A stretch of DNA of 64,000 nucleotides from Caldilinea sp. CFX5 (GCA_021405325.1 QWII01000003.1:62001-126000), one strand, 5' to 3'; positions 17,431 to 29,201 are shown, numbered from the stretch's first letter. Notes: generated from the sequence alone by a model not told the origin. Program-made: numbers and translations.

Positions 17431-17826
17431 GTGAGCATAAAAATTTTCCTGGCGGATGACAATACTGTGTTCCGCCGGGCCTTACGTACACTACTAACTA
17501 TGGAACCGGACTTGACTGTTATCGGCGAAGCAGCCAATGGGCGCGACGCGGTGGCGCAGATTCTGCGGCTTGGCCCCGACATCGCTGTTCTCGATCTGGT
17601 CATGCCGGAACTGGATGGACTTGAAGCAACCCGCCAGATCCGCCAAAACGCACCCGCAACTCAGGTAATTATGTTAACGATGTATGGGGCAGCGGTCTAT
17701 GGGCAACGCGCTTTGGACGCCGGCGCGCAAGGCTATGTGACCAAAGAATGCGCCAGCACAGAATTGGTGACAACCATCCGCTCTCTCTATACCGGATCCC
17801 GCCCGATTACGCCTCATTCCTTCTAA
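17431..17826 (+). CDS. Receiver-only response regulator 2
   Basis: A 131-residue receiver: LADDNTVFRRA, phospho-Asp in GPDIAVLDLVMPELDG, Thr in MLTMYG and Lys in GYVTKECAS. It starts at a GTG. It stops straight after the receiver (RPITPHSF) with no DNA-binding domain, and the sequence after 17826 shows no in-frame or shifted LuxR helix-turn-helix. It closely resembles the receiver of regulator 1, so a truncated duplicate that now acts as a phosphate sink or CheY-like protein is plausible. Confidence 0.85.
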   Translation: MSIKIFLADDNTVFRRALRTLLTMEPDLTVIGEAANGRDAVAQILRLGPDIAVLDLVMPELDGLEATRQIRQNAPATQVIMLTMYGAAVYGQRALDAGAQGYVTKECASTELVTTIRSLYTGSRPITPHSF

Positions 17827-17935
17827 CATTCCCTACATTAATCTACCCATTCTCCCGCTATTCTTTGCCTATTTCTAGCCTTACCCTATAAAGACACTGG
17901 GTGATTATGGCGCTGTTATAGGTCATAACCGCATT

Positions 17936-18026
17936 CGCTCATCTACAGAAAGTGTGAGGTTTCGACCCGCCACACCTGTCAGGTTTCCAAAACCTGACAG
18001 GTGTTCACACTTTCCGTAGATGAGCC
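17936..18026. mobile_element. 91-bp non-autonomous element, copy 1, with 9-bp target duplication
   Basis: Bounded by AACCGCATT at 17927-17935 and 18027-18035. The outer arms, 17937-17957 and 18005-18025, pair with one mismatch, and an inner 13-bp stem ACCTGTCAGGTTT is at 17974-17986 / 17990-18002. A 15-base unpaired linker is present on the left side only. It is identical base for base to 19764-19854. No coding capacity. Its right end supplies an ATG (18020) that opens a frame into regulator 3, but no ribosome site supports its use. Confidence 0.92.
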
Positions 18027-18217
18027 AACCGCATTTTGTTGACCGGTTTGATCTTGCTGAGTTTGATCTTGCTGAGGAGGATTGCGTTTTGGCAATGACC
18101 TTTGCGCGCAAAGCCGCCTGCGGCATCGAAAGCGCCTTGGCCTGGCAGGCTGCTGACCCAACGATGCTCGTTGCCGAAAAAAGTCAACCGGCGTACCAAA
18201 AAAGGACGAAGCGATTG

Positions 18218-18685
18218 ATGAGCAAAAAAAACTACTATCGCGTCCTCGTCGTGGATGATCAGGCGGCGGTGCGCAGTGCACTCAAAGCTATGCTCTCCGT
18301 GACTGACGATCTGCAACTGGTTGGGGAAGCGGCTGATGGCGCAACGGCGATCAAGGTATGCAAAGAAGTCCAGCCTGATCTGATCCTGATGGATGTTTTG
18401 ATGCCGATCATGAATGGGGCCGATGCCACCAAGGCGATTCGCACCCAATCGCCGCAGGTTGCGGTCTTAGCATTGACCAGTTTTCTAGAACCGGAGTTGG
18501 TGCAGGGCATGATGAATGCCGGGGCCATGGGCTACTTGCTCAAAAATGGGTCGGCTGATGACCTGGCCGAGACGATTCGCGCCGCCTGCGCCGGCAACGC
18601 CGTTTTCGATCCGGAAGCGTACAAAGCTTTGTTTTCCTCGGTTGCGCAACCGGTGCCGCAAGCCCCCGCGCACCCAATGGATTGA
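18218..18685 (+). CDS. Receiver-only response regulator 3
   Basis: A 155-residue protein: VVDDQAAVRSA, phospho-Asp in QPDLILMDVLMPIMNG, Thr in ALTSFL and Lys in GYLLKNGS. After the receiver there is only a Pro/Ala-rich tail, so no DNA-binding domain. The ATG at 18218 (MSKKNYYRVLVVDD) is chosen; a frame opened at 18020 inside the mobile element would add 66 residues without resemblance to anything. The stop is 13 bp before the CBM48 gene, suggesting co-transcription. Confidence 0.85.
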   Translation: MSKKNYYRVLVVDDQAAVRSALKAMLSVTDDLQLVGEAADGATAIKVCKEVQPDLILMDVLMPIMNGADATKAIRTQSPQVAVLALTSFLEPELVQGMMNAGAMGYLLKNGSADDLAETIRAACAGNAVFDPEAYKALFSSVAQPVPQAPAHPMD

Positions 18686-18698
18686 GAGGTTGACCATC

Positions 18699-18995
18699 AT
18701 GATTCAACGCAGCAAAACCAAGAACGGCGACCAGATAAAGGTGACGTTTACCCTGCCGAACGATCACGCTCACCTACCGCAAGCCGTCGTTGGTGATTTC
18801 AACCAATGGGATCCGACGGCGCACCCAATGAAACGGCGCAGCAACAACACCTATAGCGCAACCGTAACATTGGCAACAGGGCGACGCTATGCCTTTCGGT
18901 ATCTTTGTGAAGGTAACCATTGGTGTGATGAGGTCAACGCCGATGCTTACGAGCCGAATGTTTTTGGCACGCAAAACTCGATTTTGCTGACCTAA
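18699..18995 (+). CDS. Free-standing CBM48 (isoamylase N-terminal / glycogen-binding) protein
   Basis: A 98-residue single-domain protein. AVVGDFNQWDP, the ATVTLATGRRYAFRYL beta strands and a final NADAYEPNVFGTQNS are typical of CBM48/AMPK-beta glycogen-binding domains, normally attached to branching or debranching enzymes. Here it stands alone, with no catalytic domain, in a frame different from the regulator that ends 13 bp upstream. It may bring a partner to glycogen or sense alpha-glucan. That it sits among response regulators suggests a link between carbon storage and the kinase, which is an inference. Confidence 0.85.
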   Translation: MIQRSKTKNGDQIKVTFTLPNDHAHLPQAVVGDFNQWDPTAHPMKRRSNNTYSATVTLATGRRYAFRYLCEGNHWCDEVNADAYEPNVFGTQNSILLT

Positions 18996-19039
18996 CAAGC
19001 CTTGCTAACGACAAGCGCGGATGGACGCGGAGAAATGAT

Positions 19040-19693
19040 ATGAATCAAGGAGAGCGCATTCGCGTCATGCTCGTCGATCATGACGCTGTCATTCATAGTG
19101 GGTTAAAAACATTGTTGTGCGACTACGAAGATATCCAAATCATGGTGGAAGCTGCGGACGGCGAAGAGGCGGTTCGTCTATGCACCCTCTACCGCCCCGA
19201 TGTCATGCTCATGGAAATGATGTTGCCGCGCATGAATGGCCTTGCGGCTACCCGCGTCATTCATGCGCGGCACCCCAACATCCAGGTCGTCATGTTTACC
19301 AACACGGCCAACTATGCGCTGATCCGAGAGGCATTGACGGCCGGGGCAACGGGTTATTGGCTCAAGAATGCCTCCTCTGAGGAGCTGGTCAAGGCGATCC
19401 GCCATGCCCACCGCGGCTATACGACCCTCTCGCCTGAGGTCACACAGACCCTATTGCATGGCGCGCTTGAGCATAAGCTGCCGGTTGGGTATGACCTGAC
19501 CAGCCGCGAGCGGGAGGTCCTCAAGTTACTGGTCGCGGGGATGAACAACTGCGCTATCGCTCAATCATTGACAGTAAGCCGCTCTACCATTAAATTTCAT
19601 GTGAGCAACATTCTCGCCAAACTACATGCCAAGACGCGCACCCAAGCAATTGCCCTTGCCTTGCGTCATAACCTCGTTGCACAGGCGCAGTAG
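19040..19693 (+). CDS. NarL/FixJ-family regulator 4 with Glu at the phosphorylation site
   Basis: A 217-residue protein with a receiver and a LuxR-type helix-turn-helix (LTSREREVLKLLVAGMNNCA, then STIKFHVSNILAKL). Aligned with its three neighbours, the phospho-Asp is replaced by Glu59 (GAA at 19214-19216, in RPDVMLMEMMLP). The acidic pocket is D-H-D rather than D-D. Thr (MFTNTA) and Lys (YWLKNAS) are kept. Glu often mimics the phosphorylated state, so this regulator may be active without the kinase. GGAGA precedes the ATG region. The 365 bp after it hold the second 91-bp mobile element and no other gene. Confidence 0.9.
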   Translation: MNQGERIRVMLVDHDAVIHSGLKTLLCDYEDIQIMVEAADGEEAVRLCTLYRPDVMLMEMMLPRMNGLAATRVIHARHPNIQVVMFTNTANYALIREALTAGATGYWLKNASSEELVKAIRHAHRGYTTLSPEVTQTLLHGALEHKLPVGYDLTSREREVLKLLVAGMNNCAIAQSLTVSRSTIKFHVSNILAKLHAKTRTQAIALALRHNLVAQAQ

Positions 19694-19763
19694 CCCTCGT
19701 ACTAAACTCATCTACTGCGCCAGACCAACAAACAAAACGGCGCAGCACATGCAGAGTAGGAAT

Positions 19764-19854
19764 CGCTCATCTACAGAAAGTGTGAGGTTTCGACCCGCCA
19801 CACCTGTCAGGTTTCCAAAACCTGACAGGTGTTCACACTTTCCGTAGATGAGCC
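19764..19854. mobile_element. 91-bp non-autonomous element, copy 2, with 8-bp target duplication
   Basis: Identical to 17936-18026 and in the same orientation. It is flush with GTAGGAAT direct repeats at 19756-19763 and 19855-19862. It lies 70 bp after the stop of regulator 4. The surrounding bases 19694-20058 show no gene. Identical copies 1.8 kb apart imply recent movement, or conversion between copies. Confidence 0.92.
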
Positions 19855-20058
19855 GTAGGAATAAGTGTAGAATGAAGGAAAAGGAATTTACCCAAGAAGC
19901 CGCCATAGTTATGAATCGGCAGAAAGCTTCACCGCAAGTGCAAGCGCTTGACGAGACGGACGACTACCTTACTGCGCCATAGCGTCACACCCCAGCAATA
20001 TCAGTATCTTCTCACCTTGGGCTACCTGCAAATTCCCAGTCGGCTGTATGCAAACTAA

Positions 20059-21045
20059 TCACGAATGACTGCAATCAATGCCCGCCCGCTTGAGCACCCG
20101 CAGCGCCCGCAGTGTAACCCATTTGCTCGCTTGGCCCTTTGCTTCAATATCAACCAGCATCTTGCCGTTGAGCGAACGTTCCATGCGCCAGCGTCCCTGC
20201 TGGTCTTGTTTGCTTAAAATGAACTGTAGCGCGTGCCCCAACCGTGGATCGTCGCCATAGCCCAGATCGACCAGCGCGGCCGTCGTCTCCAACATATCGC
20301 TCTGATAACTGAGGGGGAAGCCGAACTTGTGCCAGGAGGAACTCACCCGTTCGATGTAGGGATAGTCGGCGACGGCCGGATCACGGCTCAACAAGAACGC
20401 GGCGCCCACGTCGATGGCGGCTTGAATGGCTTCCGTGCGCCGCTCGACGGGGATGGCGCTCAAACCGCGCAGCGCCTTGGTCGCACCCCAGCCACAGGGT
20501 TGACCGCTGTTCACCCCACAAGCAAAGCCAGGGCCGGCGGTGCCCGATTTGTAGTACTGCACTTCGCCTACGCCGGTGATGGCGCGGCACTGCCAAGCCA
20601 GCGCGCCTTGCACGCACGGGTCGTCCAGGCGACCGAGGCGGATCAGGGCGTAGAGCAGTTCGCCGTTGTGACAGTGGACGGCCTTGCTCGGTACAGGACG
20701 GGGCATCAGCGCAGCAAAGGCGCCGTTGGCGGCAAGGTTGGTGTGCAGCAGATAGTCGCAGCCGCGTTGGACCCGTTCGTCGTTGGGGTCAGCGCCCAGG
20801 TCAGCCAACATCATGATCTGCCACGGCGTGGAACGATAGCCATTCTCCTCCTGCGGCCCGCCCCAGGAGCCGTTCGGCGCCTGGGTGGCCAGGATCTGCG
20901 GCACGGGGCCGGTCGTCATGATTGCGGCCTGCGCCTGCCGTACTTCCGCATCAGCCGGGGGGCGATCCAGCAGATCGCGCAGGGCAAAGTAGCGCACCCC
21001 TGGATTGATTGGATCGAGTTCCAGCAACCAGGTCAATGCTTGCAT
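20059..21045 (-). CDS. Alpha-alpha toroid (prenyltransferase/squalene-cyclase-like) repeat protein
   Basis: A 328-residue soluble protein with repeats typical of the terpenoid cyclase/prenyltransferase toroid fold: NGSWGGPQEE, QGALAWQCR and QDQQGRWRMER, separated by about 45-60 residues. The cyclase DxDD acid motif is absent, so cyclase activity is doubtful. Several Cys (residues in HCHNGELL, GFACGVNSGQPCGWG) could bind metal. The ATG at 21045 follows GGGAGG and lies 17 bp after the DUF4342 stop, so the two genes form an operon. Relatives in other genomes are mostly called hypothetical. Confidence 0.65.
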   Translation of the reverse strand: MQALTWLLELDPINPGVRYFALRDLLDRPPADAEVRQAQAAIMTTGPVPQILATQAPNGSWGGPQEENGYRSTPWQIMMLADLGADPNDERVQRGCDYLLHTNLAANGAFAALMPRPVPSKAVHCHNGELLYALIRLGRLDDPCVQGALAWQCRAITGVGEVQYYKSGTAGPGFACGVNSGQPCGWGATKALRGLSAIPVERRTEAIQAAIDVGAAFLLSRDPAVADYPYIERVSSSWHKFGFPLSYQSDMLETTAALVDLGYGDDPRLGHALQFILSKQDQQGRWRMERSLNGKMLVDIEAKGQASKWVTLRALRVLKRAGIDCSHS

Positions 21046-21062
21046 CACTGTAGCCTCCCGTG

Positions 21063-21317
21063 TCACCCGTCAACCTTTTCCACGACAATCGAGCCATGTG
21101 TCACGAACGCGGCAATCGCCCCAATCGCGGCCAACTGCGGCGCCAATAGCACGCCCACCACCCCCAGCGTGAGGGGAATATCAATGAGGGTTCGCCCCTC
21201 CTCGTTTTTGATCAAGATCCGGCGGATGTTGCCTTCATGCATCAACTCTTTGATTTGAGTGATCAACTTATCACCATCAATGGCGAATTCCTCGGTGCGA
21301 ATTTTTTCGTCTGACAT
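21063..21317 (-). CDS. DUF4342 family small protein
   Basis: An 84-residue protein. It has a charged N-terminal half (EEFAIDGDKLITQIKELMHE), the family signature RRILIKNEEGRTLIDIPLTL, and a hydrophobic Gly/Ala-rich C-terminal segment that may insert into membrane. The ATG at 21317 follows AAAGGAGAT. An extension to 21386 has no ribosome site. It precedes the toroid protein in the same operon. Function unknown. Confidence 0.8.
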   Translation of the reverse strand: MSDEKIRTEEFAIDGDKLITQIKELMHEGNIRRILIKNEEGRTLIDIPLTLGVVGVLLAPQLAAIGAIAAFVTHGSIVVEKVDG

Positions 21318-21434
21318 GATCGATCTCCTTTCAGTACCGATTCCCTCTTCACTCAATAAGGCGTTTTCAAAAAGTAAAATATCCAAACGATTTCTTTGAA
21401 TATGCCTAACAGCGGTAGAATTGTCCTCCTGACT

Positions 21435-22691
21435 TCACGTTCGCCACCCCGTTGCCAGCCGGCGCCAACTGAAGGCTGCGGTCGAAAGCAGATTGTCGCT
21501 ACGGAAGAAGCGACCCGCCAGCACCACGAAGAAGGCTGTAGTGGCGGCCAACCCGCTCAAACTCAGCGCCAGTTGCCAGAGCGGGACGCTGGTCACGGCC
21601 AGCCGCGCGACCATGGCGTTGGGCGCGGTGAGGGGGAAGAGACTCAATGTCACCGCCAGGGCGCTATGCGGCGCTTCGGCAAATTCACTGGCAAAGAGCA
21701 GACCGGGCAGCAAAAAGGCCACGACCAACCAGGTCATTTTGTTGCCTTCCCGCGTTGTCGGCGCCAAGGCGCCGCCCATAGCCATCAGCGAACCATAGAG
21801 GAAGTAGCCGGCCACAAGGTAGAACAAGGCCCAGATGAAGAAACTAGGGGGAAAGGTGAGCGCGGCGAGCGTCGGCCAGGTCCCGGCTTGCAACGCCAAG
21901 GCCGAGAGACTGCCCAGCCAGGCCAGCACCTGGATCAAGGTCACGACGCCATAGCCCACCAACTTGCCCGCCATCAACTCACGCGGGTGCAGGCTGAGTA
22001 ATAAAAGCTCGGCAGTGCGGTTCTCTTTTTCGGCGGTGACGCCTTGCAAGAGGTAGCCGCTGCCGATCATCAAAATCATATAAAAGATGGTCGGCAGATA
22101 TTGGGCAATAAGTAGCGTTAACGTCTGTGCCTGCGGCCCGGTTGGCGGCGGCTGGAGGCGATGCTCGGTGAGGAATTGGCCGGGGGTGGGATCGCGCAGG
22201 GCGGCGACCAGTTGGGCATCGCCAATGAGGTTGAAGTTGATGATGTCGCTCAACACCCAGGCGTTGGCGCTGCCGAAGGTTAACCCCATCGCCGCCCCGC
22301 TGCGCATAAGTTGATAATCGCGCTCATAGACCGTCACTGCGCCACGAGCCAGATAGTCGGCGGGGATGTAGACATATTGGGCAATTGTCCCAGCAGCCAA
22401 GGCGACCCGCGCCGCCGTTTGGTCAGGGAAACGGGTAAAGAGATCCGCCGGGAAGCCGGGCGGCAACTTGTTGATCAACCCCGCCGCGTCCACCAAGCCG
22501 ATGGCCGGCAAATTCAGCGGCGCCGGCGCCTCCGCCGCGCTTCGTGCGCTCTCCGCCGTGCTACCGCTTAACTCGTTATAGGTGAGCAGAGCGAGCATCA
22601 CCACCGGCAGGAGCAAGGTAGTGATCCAGAATGAGCGTTTCTGCACAGTTGTTTTGATGGCATGTTTGGCGACCAACCAGCTATTGCGCAT
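21435..22691 (-). CDS. ABC-2 type exporter permease (NatB-like), second copy
   Basis: A 418-residue permease: one N-terminal membrane helix, a large extracytoplasmic loop (about residues 60-175), then five or six C-terminal helices with the ENRTAELLLLSLHPRELMAG motif of ABC-2/NatB permeases. It starts MRNSWLVAKHAIK, like its neighbour at 22796. It is third in an ATPase-permease-permease run, and the two permeases probably form a heterodimer exporting Na+, a drug or a peptide. The substrate cannot be inferred from sequence. Confidence 0.88.
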   Translation of the reverse strand: MRNSWLVAKHAIKTTVQKRSFWITTLLLPVVMLALLTYNELSGSTAESARSAAEAPAPLNLPAIGLVDAAGLINKLPPGFPADLFTRFPDQTAARVALAAGTIAQYVYIPADYLARGAVTVYERDYQLMRSGAAMGLTFGSANAWVLSDIINFNLIGDAQLVAALRDPTPGQFLTEHRLQPPPTGPQAQTLTLLIAQYLPTIFYMILMIGSGYLLQGVTAEKENRTAELLLLSLHPRELMAGKLVGYGVVTLIQVLAWLGSLSALALQAGTWPTLAALTFPPSFFIWALFYLVAGYFLYGSLMAMGGALAPTTREGNKMTWLVVAFLLPGLLFASEFAEAPHSALAVTLSLFPLTAPNAMVARLAVTSVPLWQLALSLSGLAATTAFFVVLAGRFFRSDNLLSTAAFSWRRLATGWRT

Positions 22692-22716
22692 CGTTCACCC
22701 TCCGTAACGATTCAGC

Positions 22717-22776
22717 CAGAAACCAGGTTTTTCACCGATGAGTACGGTCACTTGCCAAAGAAAAACCTGGTTTCTG
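22717..22776. repeat. Inverted repeat with AGAAACCAGG arms
   Basis: The 17-bp arms, 22717-22733 and 22760-22776, are perfectly complementary (CAGAAACCAGGTTTTTC) around a 26-base loop. They lie in the 104-bp gap between the two permease genes. The arm core AGAAACC(A/T)GGTTT recurs at 39290-39325. There is no T-tract for simple termination, but a stable mRNA hairpin could lower expression of the second permease. Confidence 0.8.
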
Positions 22777-22795
22777 CACCTAACCTGAATAGATA

Positions 22796-24004
22796 CTACC
22801 CTCCTTGGTGGAGCAAGGTCGCCAGCGCCGTCCTGACCGTAAGCGGTTGCCCATAGCGCAACATACCGGCCCGAAAGATGCGCGCCGCCACCCAGATCAT
22901 CGCCAACGCCGCCCCCACCAAAAGCAGCCAACTGACCCCCAATTGCCAGAACGGCACGACGCTTAATCCCCAGCGCAGGGAAACGGTCACAAAGGCTGTC
23001 AGCGGGAAAAAGGTCAAGAGCAAGACGACCGGGTGACCGGGATTTTCAAAGAGGAGCGCCAGGGCAAAGAGCGGCAGCCCAAAGAGCAGGTTGAGCAGAC
23101 CGGCCACCTGCTGCCCCTGTTGCAAATCGGTCACGGCGGCGCCGATGGCAATCATCAGACCGGCCATCAGCGTGTAAGCCGGCAAGAAAAAGAGGGCCAT
23201 CACACCGAGGTAGCCCCAGGGGACGACGGCTGCTTGTAAGAGCGACAGATACGGCGCCGCCGCCAACAGCCCCACCACCACGGCGATGACGTAGACCAGC
23301 AACTGGGTCAGCGTCGCAGCCAAGAGACCGAGGCTCTTGCCGCCAATCAGTTGCTGCGGCGTCACCGACGTGACCAAGACCTCCATGGTGCGATTCTCCT
23401 TTTCGTCCGCCACGATCCGCAACAGGTAGCTGGCCGCCGCCATGGTGACAAAAAAGAACAAGAAGCTGGCCGCCACCGGCAGAATGATATTGATCAGCCC
23501 CGCTTCGCTGAACTCGCGCCCGCTCACCACATCCTGGACAGTGATCGCGGCGCCGGCCAGTACTCGCGTTTGAATTGTCGGCGGCAAGTTCCGACTAAGG
23601 TTTTGGCGCACAAAGTCATTAAATTGCCCCCAAGCTGCCGCACTAGGCGGATCTGTCAGATAGTAGAGGTCGGTTTTCAACGTCGCCAAATAGTCAACGG
23701 GGAGGACAAAGACCGCCTGGACTTCCTGCCGTTCCAGCGCCGCTTGCGCGGTCGCCGCATCGGGGTAGGCGCGCAACTCGATCCCTTGATCAAGATCAGG
23801 CGCCGTGACGGCTTCTGCTGTCAACACGCCGGCCTGATCGACATAGCCCAGCGGTAAACGGCTTTCGCTCCACATCTGTGCCAACACGGCCAGCGTAATC
23901 AAGAGGGTAATCCCCAGCGGCACCGCCAATGTGCCGAGCAGAAACCCGCGCCGGGCGACCACGCTCCGGTATTCGTGCTGGGCCACCAACCAAAAGTTAC
24001 GCAT
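22796..24004 (-). CDS. ABC-2 type exporter permease (NatB-like), first copy
   Basis: A 402-residue permease with an N-terminal helix (RRGFLLGTLAVPLGITLLIT), a large outer loop, and a C-terminal block of about six helices including DEKENRTMEVLVTSVTPQQL. The start at 24004 (MRNFWLVAQHEYR) overlaps the ATPase stop by a few bases and matches the paralogue's MRN start. Longer starts lie inside the ATPase gene. It forms a transport unit with the genes on either side. Confidence 0.88.
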   Translation of the reverse strand: MRNFWLVAQHEYRSVVARRGFLLGTLAVPLGITLLITLAVLAQMWSESRLPLGYVDQAGVLTAEAVTAPDLDQGIELRAYPDAATAQAALERQEVQAVFVLPVDYLATLKTDLYYLTDPPSAAAWGQFNDFVRQNLSRNLPPTIQTRVLAGAAITVQDVVSGREFSEAGLINIILPVAASFLFFFVTMAAASYLLRIVADEKENRTMEVLVTSVTPQQLIGGKSLGLLAATLTQLLVYVIAVVVGLLAAAPYLSLLQAAVVPWGYLGVMALFFLPAYTLMAGLMIAIGAAVTDLQQGQQVAGLLNLLFGLPLFALALLFENPGHPVVLLLTFFPLTAFVTVSLRWGLSVVPFWQLGVSWLLLVGAALAMIWVAARIFRAGMLRYGQPLTVRTALATLLHQGG

Positions 24005-24935
24005 GGGCGCCCCCATTCGGCACAGCGCTCTCCTGTCCGCCCCCGCTGCCCTGCACCACCTGGATGAAGATGTCATCCAGCGACGGTTCCGCCAATTCAA
24101 AGCGTTCGATCTTGGTATGGGGGCAAGCCGCTACGCTTTGGAAGACTTGCTGCGGGTCGGCGCCTACGGCTAAAGTCAAATGCCAGGCGCCATTTGCGCG
24201 CCGCGCTTCCTGCACGCCGGGCAAGTGCGCAAAGTCGCCCTGGCCGACGATGGTGATGGCGTTGCCGGCAAAGTTGCGCTTGATCGCATCGACCGCGCCA
24301 TACAATACCGTGCGCCCGTCGGCGATCAACACAATGCGGTTGCAGAGCGCTTCCACCTGGTACATCTGATGGGTGGACATGATGATCGCCTTACCCGCCC
24401 GCCGCTGCTCGTCCAACACCTCCTGCACCAATCGTGTGTTGACCGGGTCGAGACCGGAGAATGGTTCGTCGATGACGATCAGATCCGGCTCGTGGAGCAA
24501 GGTGGCGATCACCTGGGCCTTTTGCTGCATCCCCTTGCTCAATTCCTGAATCTTTTTGGTACGGTGCTCGGCCAAGTCAAAACGTTCCAACCAGCCGCCC
24601 AGTCGGTTGCGCGCCGTCTTTTCGTCCAGCCCTTTGAGGGTGGCCAGATAGATCAGCGTCGGTTCGAGTTTCTGATCCTTGTAAAGCCCGCGCTCTTCCG
24701 GCAGATAGCCAATGCGCCGTTTTTTGGCCAGATCGAGGGCGCCGCCAAAGACCGCAATTTGCCCGGCGTCCGGCTGGAAAATATCCAGCATCATGCGGAT
24801 CGTCGTCGTCTTACCGGCGCCATTGGGGCCAAGCAACCCAAAAATCTCCCCCGGTTCGACGGCAAACGAGACATCGGCGACCGCCTGCACGGCGCCAAAG
24901 CGTTTGGCTACATGGGCGACTTCGACAATAGCCAT
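23997..24935 (-). CDS. ABC exporter ATPase (NatA-like)
   Basis: A 312-residue ATP-binding subunit: Walker A GPNGAGKTT, signature LSKGMQQKAQVI, Walker B LIVIDEPFSGLDP and the switch His in STHQM. The C-terminal 75 residues form the extra domain seen in NatA/DrrA-type ATPases. It is first in the three-gene exporter operon. The ATG at 24935 follows GAGAGGAGC. The inverted-repeat element at 24956-25129 ends 20 bp upstream, so the promoter must lie in or across that element, or expression depends on the mannosidase transcript. Confidence 0.9.
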   Translation of the reverse strand: MAIVEVAHVAKRFGAVQAVADVSFAVEPGEIFGLLGPNGAGKTTTIRMMLDIFQPDAGQIAVFGGALDLAKKRRIGYLPEERGLYKDQKLEPTLIYLATLKGLDEKTARNRLGGWLERFDLAEHRTKKIQELSKGMQQKAQVIATLLHEPDLIVIDEPFSGLDPVNTRLVQEVLDEQRRAGKAIIMSTHQMYQVEALCNRIVLIADGRTVLYGAVDAIKRNFAGNAITIVGQGDFAHLPGVQEARRANGAWHLTLAVGADPQQVFQSVAACPHTKIERFELAEPSLDDIFIQVVQGSGGGQESAVPNGGAHA

Positions 24936-24955
24936 TATGCTCCTCTCTCGTGTAT

Positions 24956-25126
24956 TAGTGTTCTGTCAGCTAACTCTTGATCGGTAGTCAAGGCTTATGA
25001 AGGGTAGCTACTTGTTTCGGTAATCCTTGGAACTTGTCACGCCGGCGGCGATGACCTACAGTTACCGATTCATTTACGTAACTCTCATAAGTCTTTACTA
25101 CCGATCACAACCTATTTCACAAAACA

Positions 25127-25129
<3 letters not shown>
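24956..25129. repeat. Long inverted-repeat element, copy B
   Basis: The outer arms are 24956-24966 / 25119-25129 (one mismatch), inner arms are 24978-25000 / 25085-25107 (two mismatches), and the central 25012-25067 is the exact reverse complement of the 56-bp hub at 6401-6456. Inner arms differ from those of copy A but remain self-complementary. Its last three bases form the TAG stop of the mannosidase gene, so the element lies flush against, and probably redefined, that gene's end. It fills the gap before the exporter operon. Confidence 0.85.
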
Positions 25130-28297
<3,168 letters not shown>

Positions 28298-28298
28298 A

Positions 28299-29201
28299 TC
28301 AAGCTTGCTCCATCGTGTGGACCAGCAGCAGGGGGCAACTGGCGCCGCGCAATACCTTATTGGCCACACTGCCATAGACCCAGCGGGCGAGACCGCTGCG
28401 ACCATGCGTACCCATGACGATCAGATCGGCATGGTTGCTCATGGCGCAAATCGCGCGATCCGGATCATCGACCATTACGCGGTAATCGCAGGCGACACCG
28501 GCGGCGGTTACCCGCGCGGCAACCCCTGCCAAATACGCTTCGGCCTGGCGCCGCCACTCGGCAAAGGTCGCTTTGGCGGCGGTTTCATCTTTGAAGAGCA
28601 GGCGTTGACTGCCTTCATCCAGTTTTTGAATCACCTGCACCAACAGGATCTGGGCCTGGTTGGCCAAGGCCAGCGCTTGGGCCTCCGGCAGGGCTTGTTC
28701 GGCGGTCGCCGAACCATCCAGCGGTAGCAAGATGGTCTGTGGTTTGTCCTGTCGCGGTTTGGTGGTTTCACGCACCAAAAAGACCGGGATCCGGGCGCCG
28801 TGGATGACCCGCTCGGCCACGCTGCCCAAGGCCCAACGCACAAAGCCCGAACGGCCATGACTGCTCATGGCGACCAGATCGATCCCTGCCGTTTGCACCA
28901 GGTTGAGGATGACCCCGGCGGCATCGCCCTCAATGACGTGCGTGACGACCGCATAGCCGGCCGCTTGTAGCTTGGCTTGCTGCGCTTGCAAATAGGCCTG
29001 CATCTCGTTCCGCACAGGCGTGATCAGATCCGTCAACGGAAATTCCGGCCCGGCCGCGGCATAGCGCCAGCTTTCGATGACACTCACCAGGCACAGTTCG
29101 GTTTGCGCCGGCGCCGCCAACCAACCAATGTGGTCCAACACATGTTCCGCCAGTGGTGAGCCATCAAGGGGAATTAGAATTTTGTGATAGTGAGTAAACA
29201 T
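28299..29201 (-). CDS. Tandem-domain universal stress protein (UspA family)
   Basis: A 300-residue protein of two Usp domains (about 1-145 and 153-295). Each begins with a KILIPLDGS or TILLPLDGS strand and carries an ATP-binding loop: SSHGRSGFVRWALGSVAERV in domain 1 and GTHGRSGLARWVYGSVANKV in domain 2. ATP-binding Usp proteins act in stress survival. It is transcribed immediately before, and translationally coupled to, the mannosidase, an unusual pairing. The ATG follows AAGGAGAGG. Confidence 0.9.
   Translation of the reverse strand: MFTHYHKILIPLDGSPLAEHVLDHIGWLAAPAQTELCLVSVIESWRYAAAGPEFPLTDLITPVRNEMQAYLQAQQAKLQAAGYAVVTHVIEGDAAGVILNLVQTAGIDLVAMSSHGRSGFVRWALGSVAERVIHGARIPVFLVRETTKPRQDKPQTILLPLDGSATAEQALPEAQALALANQAQILLVQVIQKLDEGSQRLLFKDETAAKATFAEWRRQAEAYLAGVAARVTAAGVACDYRVMVDDPDRAICAMSNHADLIVMGTHGRSGLARWVYGSVANKVLRGASCPLLLVHTMEQA

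Noticed and set aside
18020..18217. N-terminal extension of response regulator 3 starting at an ATG at the end of the mobile element
   Set aside because: No ribosome site, no similarity in the added 66 residues, and the receiver begins normally at 18218.
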